The position numbers and the translations under genes are program-made. Shown piece by piece: positions 1-6,847 of a DNA stretch of 10,581 bases (within the stretch, counting starts at the first letter, position 1; each line of letters opens with the position of its first letter). The stretch is from positions 1 through 10,581 of the forward strand of contig JAESTB010000268.1 in assembly GCA_016763815.1 (NCBI GenBank). Direction: 5' to 3'. The stretch comes from Arenicella sp. Lineage in GTDB: Bacteria > Pseudomonadota > Gammaproteobacteria > Arenicellales > Arenicellaceae. The notes beneath the pieces were generated by a model. That model searched no databases. It had not been told where the DNA came from and saw only the letters and a program-made list of their open reading frames with translations.

Positions 1-1
1 G

Positions 2-649
2 ATAGCCGCAACCGATGAGCTGAAAGATTTACCCGTTCATCTACTGTCGAGAAAATATCCAGAGGGATTGCCGCAAAGTTTAGTAGAGCAAAAATTGCTT
101 CACAATACTGGAGCTGCAGAGGATATCGCTACCTTACAACGCGCCAATGTCGACGAAGCAGCGTATGTTTTGATTCTGGCTCGTGATCCTAGCGATACTC
201 TCTCTGACAGTGCAACGTTTGATGTGTTGAATCAAATTAGATCATTGGGCTCAGATGCCAGTGTTGTTGCGGAGGCAGTGGCCGATCAAAATAGAGAACG
301 CTTTCTAAATTCGGGTGCTGATGTCGTTATTCGCCCAATAAGGGCCTACCCTGAGTTAGTGGTTCGCGCGATGGTTCACCCGGGCACTGAGCAGGTGCTT
401 GAAGACCTTTTATGCTCAAAAGGTGATTCACTGTACCGCGAAGATATTTCTTTCGATTCAAAATCATGGATTGATATTGTCACATCAGCGTTAGCGGTTG
501 GTTGTGGCACACCTATTGGCTACACCTCCGATGGCAAGCTTAAGCTTCAACCTGCCGCCGATGAAATTTGTAGTGGGGACGGTATCATGTTGATATCCAA
601 GCAAGAAAGCATCTCTAAGATAGAGTTACTTCGTCATAAGCTGTCTTAA
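2..649 (+). CDS. Potassium-channel-like protein, RCK/TrkA-N domain (5' end outside window)
   Basis: The reading frame is open from the first bases of the window, so this is the C-terminal 215 residues of a longer protein; the internal TTG at 68 is not a credible start. The visible part resembles the cytoplasmic nucleotide-binding RCK/TrkA-N domain of prokaryotic potassium channels. It has alternating strands and helices, a hydrophobic strand AYVLILARD followed by SDSATFDVLNQIRSL, a second unit VVAEAVADQNRERFLNSGAD, and then VIRPIRAYPELVVRAM. The last 80 residues resemble the small domain that follows RCK in such channels (GTPIGYTSDGK, then GDGIMLISK). In the family, this domain gates the pore in response to a ligand or to NAD(H)/cations. 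The pore helices would lie upstream of the window, so channel activity is inferred. The rhomboid gene follows after about 40 bases on the same strand, and the two may be co-transcribed. Confidence 0.75.
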   Translation: MAATDELKDLPVHLLSRKYPEGLPQSLVEQKLLHNTGAAEDIATLQRANVDEAAYVLILARDPSDTLSDSATFDVLNQIRSLGSDASVVAEAVADQNRERFLNSGADVVIRPIRAYPELVVRAMVHPGTEQVLEDLLCSKGDSLYREDISFDSKSWIDIVTSALAVGCGTPIGYTSDGKLKLQPAADEICSGDGIMLISKQESISKIELLRHKLS

Positions 650-655
650 GACAGC
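640..655. other. Perfect 16-bp palindrome over a stop codon
   Basis: GCTGTCTTAAGACAGC reads the same on both strands and contains the TAA stop of the channel gene at 647-649. As RNA it would form a 6-bp GC-containing stem with a TTAA loop. No T-run follows, so it is not a typical intrinsic terminator. It could be a 3'-end stabilising hairpin or chance. Confidence 0.4.
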
Positions 656-689
656 GACCGTTAAATGAACACTGCGAGAAGGTAAGTTG

Positions 690-1235
690 ATGTTAAAAAA
701 GAATTTTCAAATGCCACTTATATTGGTCGGCCTGATGATCGCCGTATTTTTGATCGAAGTTATTATACCGGGCGACCTTTCTTGGCTGGGTATCAGACCA
801 AGGTCTATTAGTGGCTTGCTGGGTATTTTGTTGTCGCCATTCTTGCACGCCGATATTTTTCACCTATTCGCTAACGCCGTGCCTCTTGTAGTGATGGGCG
901 CAATGCTAAATGCCCTAGATCAGCGGCTATATCTCTATCGTACCTGCTTATTAATTGTTGGCTCCGGACTTTTGACATGGCTGATCAGTTCTTCGGGCGT
1001 GGTAATAGGCGCTTCAGGCTTAGCCTTTGCGTATTGGGCCTATCTGATTGTTAATGGCGTTAGGACAAAAAAAGTAAAAGATATTGTCATCTCACTTCTG
1101 ACAATTATTATTTATGGAACCTTGCTTATTAGCCTATTTCGCCATGCACCGGGTGTTAGCTGGGCCGGTCATTTTAGCGGCGCCATAGCGGGAGGACTGT
1201 TGGCATGGTATGGACAGCCTAAACCGAGTGTTTAA
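690..1235 (+). CDS. Rhomboid family intramembrane serine protease
   Basis: This is a small polytopic inner-membrane protein of 181 residues with about six hydrophobic segments, which is the minimal rhomboid core. Rhomboids cleave transmembrane helices of other membrane proteins with a Ser-His dyad. The family landmarks are all present: LHADIFHLFAN (His58 and Asn62, oxyanion region) in the second segment, GASG with the catalytic Ser109, and SWAGHFSGAIAGG with the catalytic His161 in the last segment. ATG at 690 is preferred over the TTG at 687 because GAGAAGG at 676-682 lies 7 bases upstream of it. The protein is likely active since no key residue is missing. No substrate is identifiable. It follows the channel gene closely and may share its transcript. 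Confidence 0.88.
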   Translation: MLKKNFQMPLILVGLMIAVFLIEVIIPGDLSWLGIRPRSISGLLGILLSPFLHADIFHLFANAVPLVVMGAMLNALDQRLYLYRTCLLIVGSGLLTWLISSSGVVIGASGLAFAYWAYLIVNGVRTKKVKDIVISLLTIIIYGTLLISLFRHAPGVSWAGHFSGAIAGGLLAWYGQPKPSV

Positions 1236-1281
1236 TGGTGGCTTCGCATTAACGCTAGCCGCTACTTTTTGGTGCCTATAA

Positions 1282-1441
1282 GAGTCTGTCGGATAATGAA
1301 ATTTGCTAGTGCGAAAGTACCACTTTGGTCTATTTTTCCGATAATTTTCGAGCAATGGAACAACCATTGCGTCGTAAATTCTCGAAAAACTAGCCTCAAA
1401 TTCCCACTTTATCCTGATGCAAATCATTATCCGACAGACCC
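1282..1441. mobile_element. Palindromic miniature inverted-repeat element (family B)
   Basis: The ends are inverted copies of one another: GTCTGTCGGATAATGA at 1284-1299 and TCATTATCCGACAGAC at 1424-1439, 16 of 16 bases. The similarity continues inward with small gaps all the way to the centre, where GCAATGG (1352-1358) and CCATTGC (1364-1370) close a hairpin around AACAA. The whole unit of about 160 bp is therefore one long imperfect palindrome, the form expected of a MITE mobilised in trans by a transposase. It codes for nothing convincing. I could not find a target-site duplication. The right end extends as ACCC, while the left reads GAGTC, so one outer base has changed. I cannot assign an IS family. 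Confidence 0.75.
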
Positions 1442-1478
1442 TTCAAGTAAAGATAAGCTGAACGGAACAACTTAATTG

Positions 1479-1498
1479 CGCTCCTTTTTATTGGAGCG
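1479..1498 (+). promoter_or_regulatory. Hairpin abutting the Shine-Dalgarno of the dead CBM gene
   Basis: CGCTCC (1479-1484) and GGAGCG (1493-1498) form a 6-bp stem around an 8-base T/A loop. The last base of the stem is the first base of the Shine-Dalgarno GAGAGGA at 1498-1504, which serves the ATG at 1511. It may have been a leader hairpin modulating translation, but this is inference from position only. Confidence 0.3.
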
Positions 1499-1510
1499 AG
1501 AGGATAACTG

Positions 1511-2030
1511 ATGAATTATTACAGTAAGGTAGGGTCGGCATCATGGCTGTTTTGTGCCTCGCTGATGGCCACTTTGCCGGTGCTAGCTTTTGACTGCGCT
1601 AATGCGCCACAATGAGATAGCAATGCTGTTTATGTCGGCCGTCAAGAGGCCCAATTCGGCAGCAGCGTGTACGAGCGAAATGGTGGACACAAAACCAAAA
1701 CCCGATTACCAATTCGACACAAGACGACGTTTGGGCGGCACTAGGCCGTTGCGGTGATGGTTTGAGAAACTAATCGCCAGTGGCCAACATTTATGGCCGT
1801 ATCAAAGCCGCATAGACGAGCAAATTAACTTTTCAAATGCGGGCTCTTTGGATCCAGATGGCAGCGTTGCCAGTTTCTCAGGGGCCAAACATCGTACGGT
1901 TGCGAACGCAAACGGTGCTTATTCAGGCCAGCAAAATACCGCGATCAATTTCAGCAGCTCTGGTAGTTCTGATCAAGACGGAGCGATCGTAAGTTATAAG
2001 GGTGCTAAGCAACAACGGCCTAAGCATTAA
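1511..2030 (+). pseudogene. Decayed secreted chitin-binding protein (CBM5/12 plus PKD-like repeats)
   Basis: A good Shine-Dalgarno (GAGAGGA) precedes ATG 1511. A signal-peptide-like start follows, with the hydrophobic stretch SWLFCASLMATLPVLA. The mature part then opens as a CBM5/12 chitin-binding module: CANAPQ, a TGA stop at 1613-1615 where the family has Trp (TGG to TGA), then DSNAVYVGRQEAQFGSSVYE. At about 1676 one base is missing and the module continues in the next frame as KWWTQNQNPITNSTQDDVW, ending LGRCGDG. A TAA follows at 1771. At about 1795 a second one-base loss moves to the third frame, where two PKD-like starts occur: INFSNAGSLDPDGSV and INFSSSGSSDQDGAIVSY, joined by VANANGAYSG. 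Both repeats lack the WDFGDG half of a PKD domain. No catalytic domain remains. The intact ancestor was probably a chitinase or other chitin-active secreted protein. Confidence 0.82.
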
Positions 2031-2044
2031 GTGCCGGGAGCAAT

Positions 2045-2080
2045 AAAGGGTTCAAATGTCTTAAAACCGAACCCTTTTGT
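2045..2080 (+). terminator. Intrinsic terminator after the CBM pseudogene
   Basis: AAAGGGTTC (2045-2053) pairs with GAACCCTTT (2069-2077) across a 15-base loop, and the arm runs into a short T-run (TTTTGTT). It lies 15 bases after the last stop of the pseudogene, so it was probably that gene's terminator. Confidence 0.6.
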
Positions 2081-2130
2081 TGCAGAACTAGCGAAGGGCT
2101 GATTCTTTGTAGCGTTTCCCATCGCAAAAT

Positions 2131-2148
2131 TCATTATCCGACAGACCC
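2131..2148. repeat. Solitary end of the family B miniature element
   Basis: TCATTATCCGACAGACCC is an 18 of 18 match to the right end of the element at 1424-1441, in the same orientation. Just inside it, AAAATTCATT and GCGTTTCCCATCGC weakly resemble the inner parts of the 1282 element, but the full palindrome is not present. It is either the far end of a larger element beginning at 1282 or a remnant of a second insertion. Confidence 0.7.
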
Positions 2149-2364
2149 ACAATGTAAGTTCTGATTCCTAGCGGTGTCTCAGGCTGTCAAAACCTGTTTG
2201 ACGGTCGCCAATATTTTTCTATGCGGATTCCTAGGTGGGCTATTTTATACCGAATCTCACGTGTTCAAATTACTAGAATAATCTACTTTAGCGTTCAATT
2301 ATGTTCGAGCAAGGTCGCTGCCCTGAGGAAGATGCGGTAGGTTTCACTATAAAATTGATGATAA
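2149..2364. other. Non-coding stretch upstream of the receptor control region
   Basis: I see no gene here. The one clear structure is GTCAAA (2186-2191) with TTTGAC (2197-2202) around a 5-base loop, a compact hairpin or operator-like dyad. The word GATTCCTAG occurs twice, at 2163 and 2226. Neither has a recognisable role. Confidence 0.4.
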
Positions 2365-2382
2365 AATGACAACGTTGACAAA
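2365..2382. promoter_or_regulatory. LacI-type operator, upstream copy
   Basis: AATGACAACGTTGACAAA holds the 14-bp core TGACAACGTTGACA at 2367-2380, a nearly symmetric dyad around a central CG as used by LacI-family repressors. It matches 15 of 18 positions of the NagR consensus AATGACARCGYTGTCATT as I remember it. Its centre is 43 bp from the centre of the second copy, about four helical turns, which suits binding on one DNA face or looping. Confidence 0.7.
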
Positions 2383-2407
2383 AAACATAGTTTTTTGAAG
2401 CGCTGCA

Positions 2408-2425
2408 ATTGACAACGTTGTCATT
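2408..2425. promoter_or_regulatory. LacI-type operator, promoter-overlapping copy
   Basis: TGACAACGTTGTCA at 2410-2423 is a perfect 14-bp palindrome with the central CG typical of LacI-family operators. The 18-mer ATTGACAACGTTGTCATT differs at one position from the recalled NagR (N-acetylglucosamine regulator) consensus. It covers most of the proposed -35 box, so bound repressor would block the promoter. No regulator gene lies in the window. Confidence 0.8.
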
Positions 2426-2437
2426 AGTTTGTATTTT
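2409..2437 (+). promoter_or_regulatory. Sigma-70-type promoter of the TonB-dependent receptor
   Basis: A perfect -35 TTGACA at 2409-2414 is followed by a 17-bp spacer and a -10 of TATTTT at 2432-2437. Transcription from it would give a leader of roughly 90 bases before the ATG at 2537. A second TTGACA at 2375-2380 lies in the upstream operator but has no good -10 at the right distance. Confidence 0.6.
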
Positions 2438-2536
2438 GTTCGTGTTAGGCGAGTGTTATGACATTTGTTTAGCTGATAATCAAAGAACTATAGAAACACC
2501 AGTTAGCGACAAAATACCCCCGGGTAGGAGACGAGA

Positions 2537-5254
2537 ATGACAAGACAAGTAAATGAAAAGCCATATTTCGGCAAGTTGAAAAAAATTAGTAATCCTGCAT
2601 TTTATGGAGCACTTGGTGCTTTGGCGATGTTGGCGCCGGCAAATATTGCCTTTGCACAGGATGCCGGCTCGGTTGAAAGCACGACGCTCGAAGAAGTTGT
2701 AGTGACTGGCATACGAGGCAGTTTGATTAGCTCATTAAATGCAAAACGTAACTCAGACGCGATCATTGACGTCATCACAGCGGAAGATATTGGTAAGTTC
2801 CCTGACAAAAATTTAGCTGAAGCTATTCAGCGTATTCCTGGTGTTACTATCGCTCGTGATTTCGGTGAAGGTGAGCGGGTTAGTATTCGTGGTTCAGCGC
2901 CAAACTTAACACGCACACAATTGAATGGCCACTCACTCGCGACGGCGGATTGGTTTGTTCTTGATCAGCTGTCGGCTAATCGTAGTTTTAACTATTTGAT
3001 TTTGCCGTCAGACATTGTACAGCAAGTTAAAGTCTATAAAAGCCCCCAAGCTAGTGTAGAAGAGGGTGGTATTGGTGGTGTGGTTGACGCGATTACGCGT
3101 AAGCCACTAGAGCAAAGAGCAAACAGCGGCGCTTTAAAAGTGGACTATTCTTTCTCAGAATTGTCTGATGAGAGTGATCCTAGTGTATCCGGCCTTTACA
3201 GTTGGAAAAATGATGACGAGACATTTGGTGTGCTCGTGTCAGGTACGCGCCAAGAAAGAAATATTCGTCGTGACAGTGTTGAGACACTCGCCTATGACAG
3301 CAATGTAGCTGGTTTTGAAGGCTTGGCCGTACCAACGTTGATTGGCTCAGCATTGTTCGAGCAAGAACGTATTAGAACAACCGGCAACGTTGTATTACAA
3401 TGGCGCCCCAGCGACAAAGTAGAAGTAAACCTGAATTATCTATATTCTGAATTTGAAGGTTCGAATAGCAACGACAACTTTTTGACGTTCGGTAATAACG
3501 CCCTTGGTGGCGGTGGTTCATTAACCAATGCCGTGGTTGAGGATGGCATTGTTGTTGCGGGCACAATCGCATCAGCGAATAATGGTACCGAAGGCTTTGG
3601 TGTCGTGTTCGATACTTTCGCTCGTGACGCGACCGCTGAAACTGATAACATCGATTTTAATGTTATTGTGGAGTTCACTGATAGACCCTCTGGTAGCTTT
3701 CGTGTCGGTAATACAACGGCATTCGGTAATACCGATAATCAGCCGTTTATCGAACTTGGTGGCCCAGCGTCGTATAACTTCGACATTCGTGGTCGCGCTC
3801 CTACCGTTAGCTTCAACAACATTGACCCGAATAATCCACAAGATGTTCGCCCTATCTTTGCCTCATTGCATGAAATTTTAACCGACGATGAAGAAGATTA
3901 TGCCTACGCAGACTTCAATCTAGAGCTAGATCACAGTCTTGTTAGCTCTGTTGATTTTGGCCTGAAGTATACTGACCATTTACGTGAAGTCCGTTTCAAT
4001 GCCACTACTTACGGCGGGTTCTTTGTTCCTATTAATTCAACCGCTGTCGGCGTTTTCTCAGATGGTGGTGGCTCAACACCAAGTGATTTCTTAGATGGTA
4101 TTAGTGGTTCTGGCGTAACCTCGTTCTTTAGGGTTAATCAGCAAGCAACTACTGACTTTTTGTTTGACAATCTAGCCAATGCAACGGCGGCCGGTAACGG
4201 TCGAATTCCTTATCCTCAGCAGAATTTGAGAATTGATGAAGAGGTATTCGGAGGCTATGTTCAAGCCAATATTTCTACTGAAAAATGGCGTGGTAATGTA
4301 GGCGTTCGTATTGTTAAGACCGAAACCACATCACAAGGTGCTCAAATTAGCCCAACAGGTGCGGTGTCTAATGCGTTCGGTAGTTTTGATTCATTGTCGA
4401 TTGAAAGTGATTATACCGACGTTTTACCTAGCTTGAACTTGACCTACGACATTAATGACCAATGGTTAGCTAGGTTCGCGGCAGCAAAAGTAATCACCAG
4501 ACCAAACTTTACCGATCTTGCGCCGCGTTCATCATTGAACCCTGGTACATTGACGGGGGTTTCAGGTAACCCCGATCTTGATCCCTTTGAAGCTAATCAG
4601 TTTGATGTGTCAGTGGAATACTACCCAAGCGAAGGTACAAGCTATGCTGCAGCGGTGTTCTATAAAGATGTGTCAAATTTCGTAACTAATAATTTCGTAA
4701 CACAGATACTTCCTGTGCAGACATCAACGCCAGCGAGTACCGCTTGTGTACCGTCGTCTACGTCAACGACTCAGAATCCGATATTTGACTGCCCTTTCCA
4801 GATTGATCAACGCGTGAACGGTGAAGGCGGTAGTATTTTTGGTATTGAGTTAGCGGCATTAGTGCCATTGGGCGATAACTTCGGCGTTCAAGCTAACTAC
4901 ACTTACGTTGACTCTGAAGACGACGGCACTGGCTTACCCTTGCCAGGCACGTCTAAAAACTCATTGAATGCGTCAGTATTCTATGAAGATGAGCGTTTTT
5001 CAGCGAAAGTGGCATACACTTGGCGTGATGATTTCTTTGTCACGGTAGACCGTGGCGTATCGTTAAGTCAAGAGGCCACTGGTTTTGTAGAAGCGTCATT
5101 AGCTTATAATATTACTGAAAATGTCACGCTAACTCTTGAAGGTGTTAACCTCACTGATGAGACGATTCGTGAGTTTGGTATAAATGAAACACAGCACCGT
5201 AATACTCGCCGTAATGGTCGTGTATTCTATGCTGGTGTTCGTTGGGCATTCTAG
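2537..5254 (+). CDS. TonB-dependent outer-membrane receptor, probable oligosaccharide importer
   Basis: The 905-residue protein is of normal length for a TonB-dependent receptor. ATG 2537 has a good Shine-Dalgarno (AGGAGA, 2525-2530). A signal peptide runs to about residue 40, ending AFA before QDAG. The TonB box LEEVVVTGIR (51-60) follows, then the plug domain with DAIIDVITAEDIGKFPDKNL, IPGVTI and SIRGSAPNLTRTQLNG, and EGGIGGVVDAITRKPL near 176-193. The rest alternates short amphipathic strands and loops as in a 22-strand barrel and ends in ...VFYAGVRWAF with a terminal Phe for barrel assembly. The plug wording matches the TonB-Xanth-Caul group (TIGR01782), which is common in carbohydrate utilisation loci. 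TACVPSS and FDCPFQ near residues 735 and 753 put two cysteines in one late loop, perhaps a disulfide. Two LacI-type operators suggest sugar-responsive repression. Chitooligosaccharide is the favoured but unproven substrate. Confidence 0.93.
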   Translation: MTRQVNEKPYFGKLKKISNPAFYGALGALAMLAPANIAFAQDAGSVESTTLEEVVVTGIRGSLISSLNAKRNSDAIIDVITAEDIGKFPDKNLAEAIQRIPGVTIARDFGEGERVSIRGSAPNLTRTQLNGHSLATADWFVLDQLSANRSFNYLILPSDIVQQVKVYKSPQASVEEGGIGGVVDAITRKPLEQRANSGALKVDYSFSELSDESDPSVSGLYSWKNDDETFGVLVSGTRQERNIRRDSVETLAYDSNVAGFEGLAVPTLIGSALFEQERIRTTGNVVLQWRPSDKVEVNLNYLYSEFEGSNSNDNFLTFGNNALGGGGSLTNAVVEDGIVVAGTIASANNGTEGFGVVFDTFARDATAETDNIDFNVIVEFTDRPSGSFRVGNTTAFGNTDNQPFIELGGPASYNFDIRGRAPTVSFNNIDPNNPQDVRPIFASLHEILTDDEEDYAYADFNLELDHSLVSSVDFGLKYTDHLREVRFNATTYGGFFVPINSTAVGVFSDGGGSTPSDFLDGISGSGVTSFFRVNQQATTDFLFDNLANATAAGNGRIPYPQQNLRIDEEVFGGYVQANISTEKWRGNVGVRIVKTETTSQGAQISPTGAVSNAFGSFDSLSIESDYTDVLPSLNLTYDINDQWLARFAAAKVITRPNFTDLAPRSSLNPGTLTGVSGNPDLDPFEANQFDVSVEYYPSEGTSYAAAVFYKDVSNFVTNNFVTQILPVQTSTPASTACVPSSTSTTQNPIFDCPFQIDQRVNGEGGSIFGIELAALVPLGDNFGVQANYTYVDSEDDGTGLPLPGTSKNSLNASVFYEDERFSAKVAYTWRDDFFVTVDRGVSLSQEATGFVEASLAYNITENVTLTLEGVNLTDETIREFGINETQHRNTRRNGRVFYAGVRWAF

Positions 5255-5297
5255 TTCGATTAATATTTGGCTGTAAAAGCCTATTTTAGATCAGTGA

Positions 5298-5329
5298 CAA
5301 ACCCCTGTTTTTACAGGGGTTTGTTGTTT
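5298..5329 (+). terminator. Strong intrinsic terminator after the receptor
   Basis: CAAACCCCTG (5298-5307) and CAGGGGTTTG (5314-5323) form a perfect 10-bp stem with a 6-base loop TTTTTA, followed by TTGTTTC. It lies 43 bases after the receptor stop codon and makes the receptor a single-gene unit. Confidence 0.9.
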
Positions 5330-5345
5330 CTACAGACTTGTATGT

Positions 5346-5552
5346 GAGACCTCAGCATAACTCGATGAACGGATAAAAATGTCTGTAATGTCTTCACTTT
5401 TCGTTGAAAAACTTGCCAATAGCTCGACAATTGCTCCTGCACTGCTCTAATAAGTTGCATCCCTGCAACGATAGCTATTGGCTGCGTTTTCCGCATCAAT
5501 TGAAGGCATTCCAAACACTTTTTATCTCGTCCCTGAGTTATGCTGAGGTCTC
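5346..5552. mobile_element. Miniature inverted-repeat element, family A, copy 1
   Basis: The two ends are perfect 18-bp inverted repeats: GAGACCTCAGCATAACTC at 5346-5363 and its complement at 5535-5552. The imperfect symmetry continues inward through ATAAAAATG and TCTTCA to an inner stem GCCAATAGCT (5415-5424) with AGCTATTGGC (5473-5482). Inside that stem a smaller hairpin GTTGCA (5454-5459) with TGCAAC (5464-5469) sits at the apex. A second copy occurs at 9335-9511, which identifies this as a dispersed repeat. No clear target duplication flanks this copy, suggesting it is older or rearranged. It is non-coding and sits between the receptor terminator and the hydrolase gene, so it forms most of the latter's upstream region. 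Confidence 0.88.
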
Positions 5553-5600
5553 TTTAATCTTGAATTTAATTAAGATTTTTCATTACTAGCGGACCACTCA

Positions 5601-6548
5601 ATGCTACAAACTCTGCCAAATACTGATATCTATACTGTCGATGCTTTGTATTACGAGCCTCAACTAGCATCTATACACCTAGTTCGCTCTAATAACCGCA
5701 TTGCTATTGTCGACACCGGCACTCAATATTCGGTGCCTCAAGTATTTTCTGCGCTCACCGAACTTGGCCTGAGCTATGACGATGTCGATTACATAATTCT
5801 TACCCACATTCATTTAGATCACGCTGGTGGCGCCAGCGCGTTGATGCAGCTTTGCCCTGAAGCCCAACTAATCGTGCACCCTAAAGGTGCTCGACACATG
5901 GCCGACCCGAGCAAGTTAGTTGCCGGCGCGAGCGCAGTTTATGGTGCCCAAGAATTTAATCGCCTCTATGGTGAAATTATCCCGATAGATGCCAGCCGCA
6001 TTTATCAACCTGCCGATGATGAAACAATAGATTTTGCCGGCCGACCTCTGACGTTTATCAATACCCCCGGACACGCCAATCACCACCATTGTATTATTGA
6101 TGAGCAAACTAATAGTATATTCACCGGCGATACACTCGGCGTTGGCTACCGTGCGCTTCGTGACGATAATCACGCCTTCATTGCGCCAACTACTACGCCG
6201 GTGCAGTTTAATCCCGATGCGCTGCATGCCTCAATTGATCGAGTTATGAGCTATAATCCAAGCACCTTATATCTAACACACTATAGCTCGGTAACGCCAA
6301 GCGTGAAAATCATTGCTGGCCTGCACGAGCAAATCGACGACTATGTCATGCTGACCCAAAAAGCGGCCGACTCAGGCGATCAATTTGAAACCGTTTTAGC
6401 GAGAGAGTTGAATCAGTATTTAGTCCGTCGTTGTCTGAACGAGATTGATAGCATAGATGAAACAACCGCGCGTCATTGGATAAAACTAGATGCCGATTTG
6501 AATGCCCAAGGCTTGGTGTTTTGGTGGCAACATAAGAGGTCAGCGTAA
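5601..6548 (+). CDS. MBL-fold (metallo-beta-lactamase superfamily) hydrolase
   Basis: The 315-residue protein carries the full zinc-binding signature of the superfamily. THIHLDHAGG gives His69, His71, Asp73 and His74; TPGHANHH gives His158; FTGDT gives Asp177; LTHYS gives His227. VDTGT near residue 38-41 is the usual strand-turn before it. The C-terminal 80 residues are helical and include the sequence WIKLDADLNAQGLVFWWQ. Members hydrolyse diverse thioesters, lactones, nucleic acids or glutathione adducts, and the sequence does not let me choose among them. No signal peptide is seen, so it is likely cytoplasmic. The start ATG 5601 has only a weak Shine-Dalgarno (GCGGA, 5589-5593). The gene is separated from the receptor by a terminator and a miniature element, and from argS by about 300 bases, so it is probably transcribed alone. 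Confidence 0.9.
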   Translation: MLQTLPNTDIYTVDALYYEPQLASIHLVRSNNRIAIVDTGTQYSVPQVFSALTELGLSYDDVDYIILTHIHLDHAGGASALMQLCPEAQLIVHPKGARHMADPSKLVAGASAVYGAQEFNRLYGEIIPIDASRIYQPADDETIDFAGRPLTFINTPGHANHHHCIIDEQTNSIFTGDTLGVGYRALRDDNHAFIAPTTTPVQFNPDALHASIDRVMSYNPSTLYLTHYSSVTPSVKIIAGLHEQIDDYVMLTQKAADSGDQFETVLARELNQYLVRRCLNEIDSIDETTARHWIKLDADLNAQGLVFWWQHKRSA

Positions 6549-6559
6549 TCGGCCGATTA
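6546..6559. other. Perfect 14-bp palindrome over a stop codon
   Basis: TAATCGGCCGATTA reads the same on both strands, and its first three bases are the stop codon of the MBL gene. There is no loop and no T-run, so it is not an intrinsic terminator. A protein-binding dyad or chance are both possible. Confidence 0.35.
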
Positions 6560-6847
6560 TCCTGATTTAAAAGATGAAAATGGGGCCACTGGTAGGCTAG
6601 ACAATCGTCGCCGCCTTACCTAAGCACTGCATAGACGAGGGTGACTGTGTTTTTTTTGCCAAACAATCACCTTCAGCGTTGCCAAAAGGTCTAGCAAAGC
6701 GGATCGCGCGCCAAATGCTGACGAATGCAAGCAATTGATCGGCTAATAACCCCAATCCAAGCCTATTTTCCGAATCCATAACGCGTTAAAATCTCTGCAT
6801 ATTAATGACCTCCGGCTAGCCAGACATTGCCGAAATGAGAAACCAAC
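6560..6847. other. Intergenic stretch between the MBL gene and argS
   Basis: There is no convincing gene here. The minus strand holds a 60-codon open frame (6597-6779) with no recognised motif, which I do not call. GGTGACTGT (6640-6648) and ACAATCACC (6663-6671) can pair with one mismatch around a loop containing eight T residues, a possible degraded hairpin. No strong -35/-10 pair for argS stands out. Confidence 0.4.

Noticed and set aside
1232..1270. TTAATG/CATTAA inverted repeat and T-run after the rhomboid gene
   Set aside because: A 6-bp AT-rich stem with a 9-base loop and a distant T-run is too weak to call a terminator.
1134..1475. Overlapping open frames on both strands across the family B element
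   Set aside because: They run through a palindrome and the end of the rhomboid gene; translations lack any motif and no ribosome-binding site fits.
1282..2148. Integron cassette or attC site around the CBM pseudogene
   Set aside because: The repeats lack the paired GTTRRRY/RYYYAAC core sites of attC and instead look like transposon terminal repeats.
3372..3881. Several frames of 66-117 codons inside the receptor gene
   Set aside because: All are shadows in other frames of a clearly real 905-residue gene.
5556..5580. AATCTT/AAGATT dyad followed by T-run after family A copy 1
   Set aside because: The stem is almost all A/T with a 10-base loop, too weak for a terminator; it may be chance in AT-rich DNA upstream of the MBL gene.
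5311..5589. Short open frames on both strands around the first family A element
   Set aside because: They arise from the palindromic repeat itself and have no start signals or protein-like content.
6597..6779. 60-codon open frame on the minus strand before argS
   Set aside because: No recognisable motif or domain, no good Shine-Dalgarno, and composition like non-coding sequence; not enough to call a gene.
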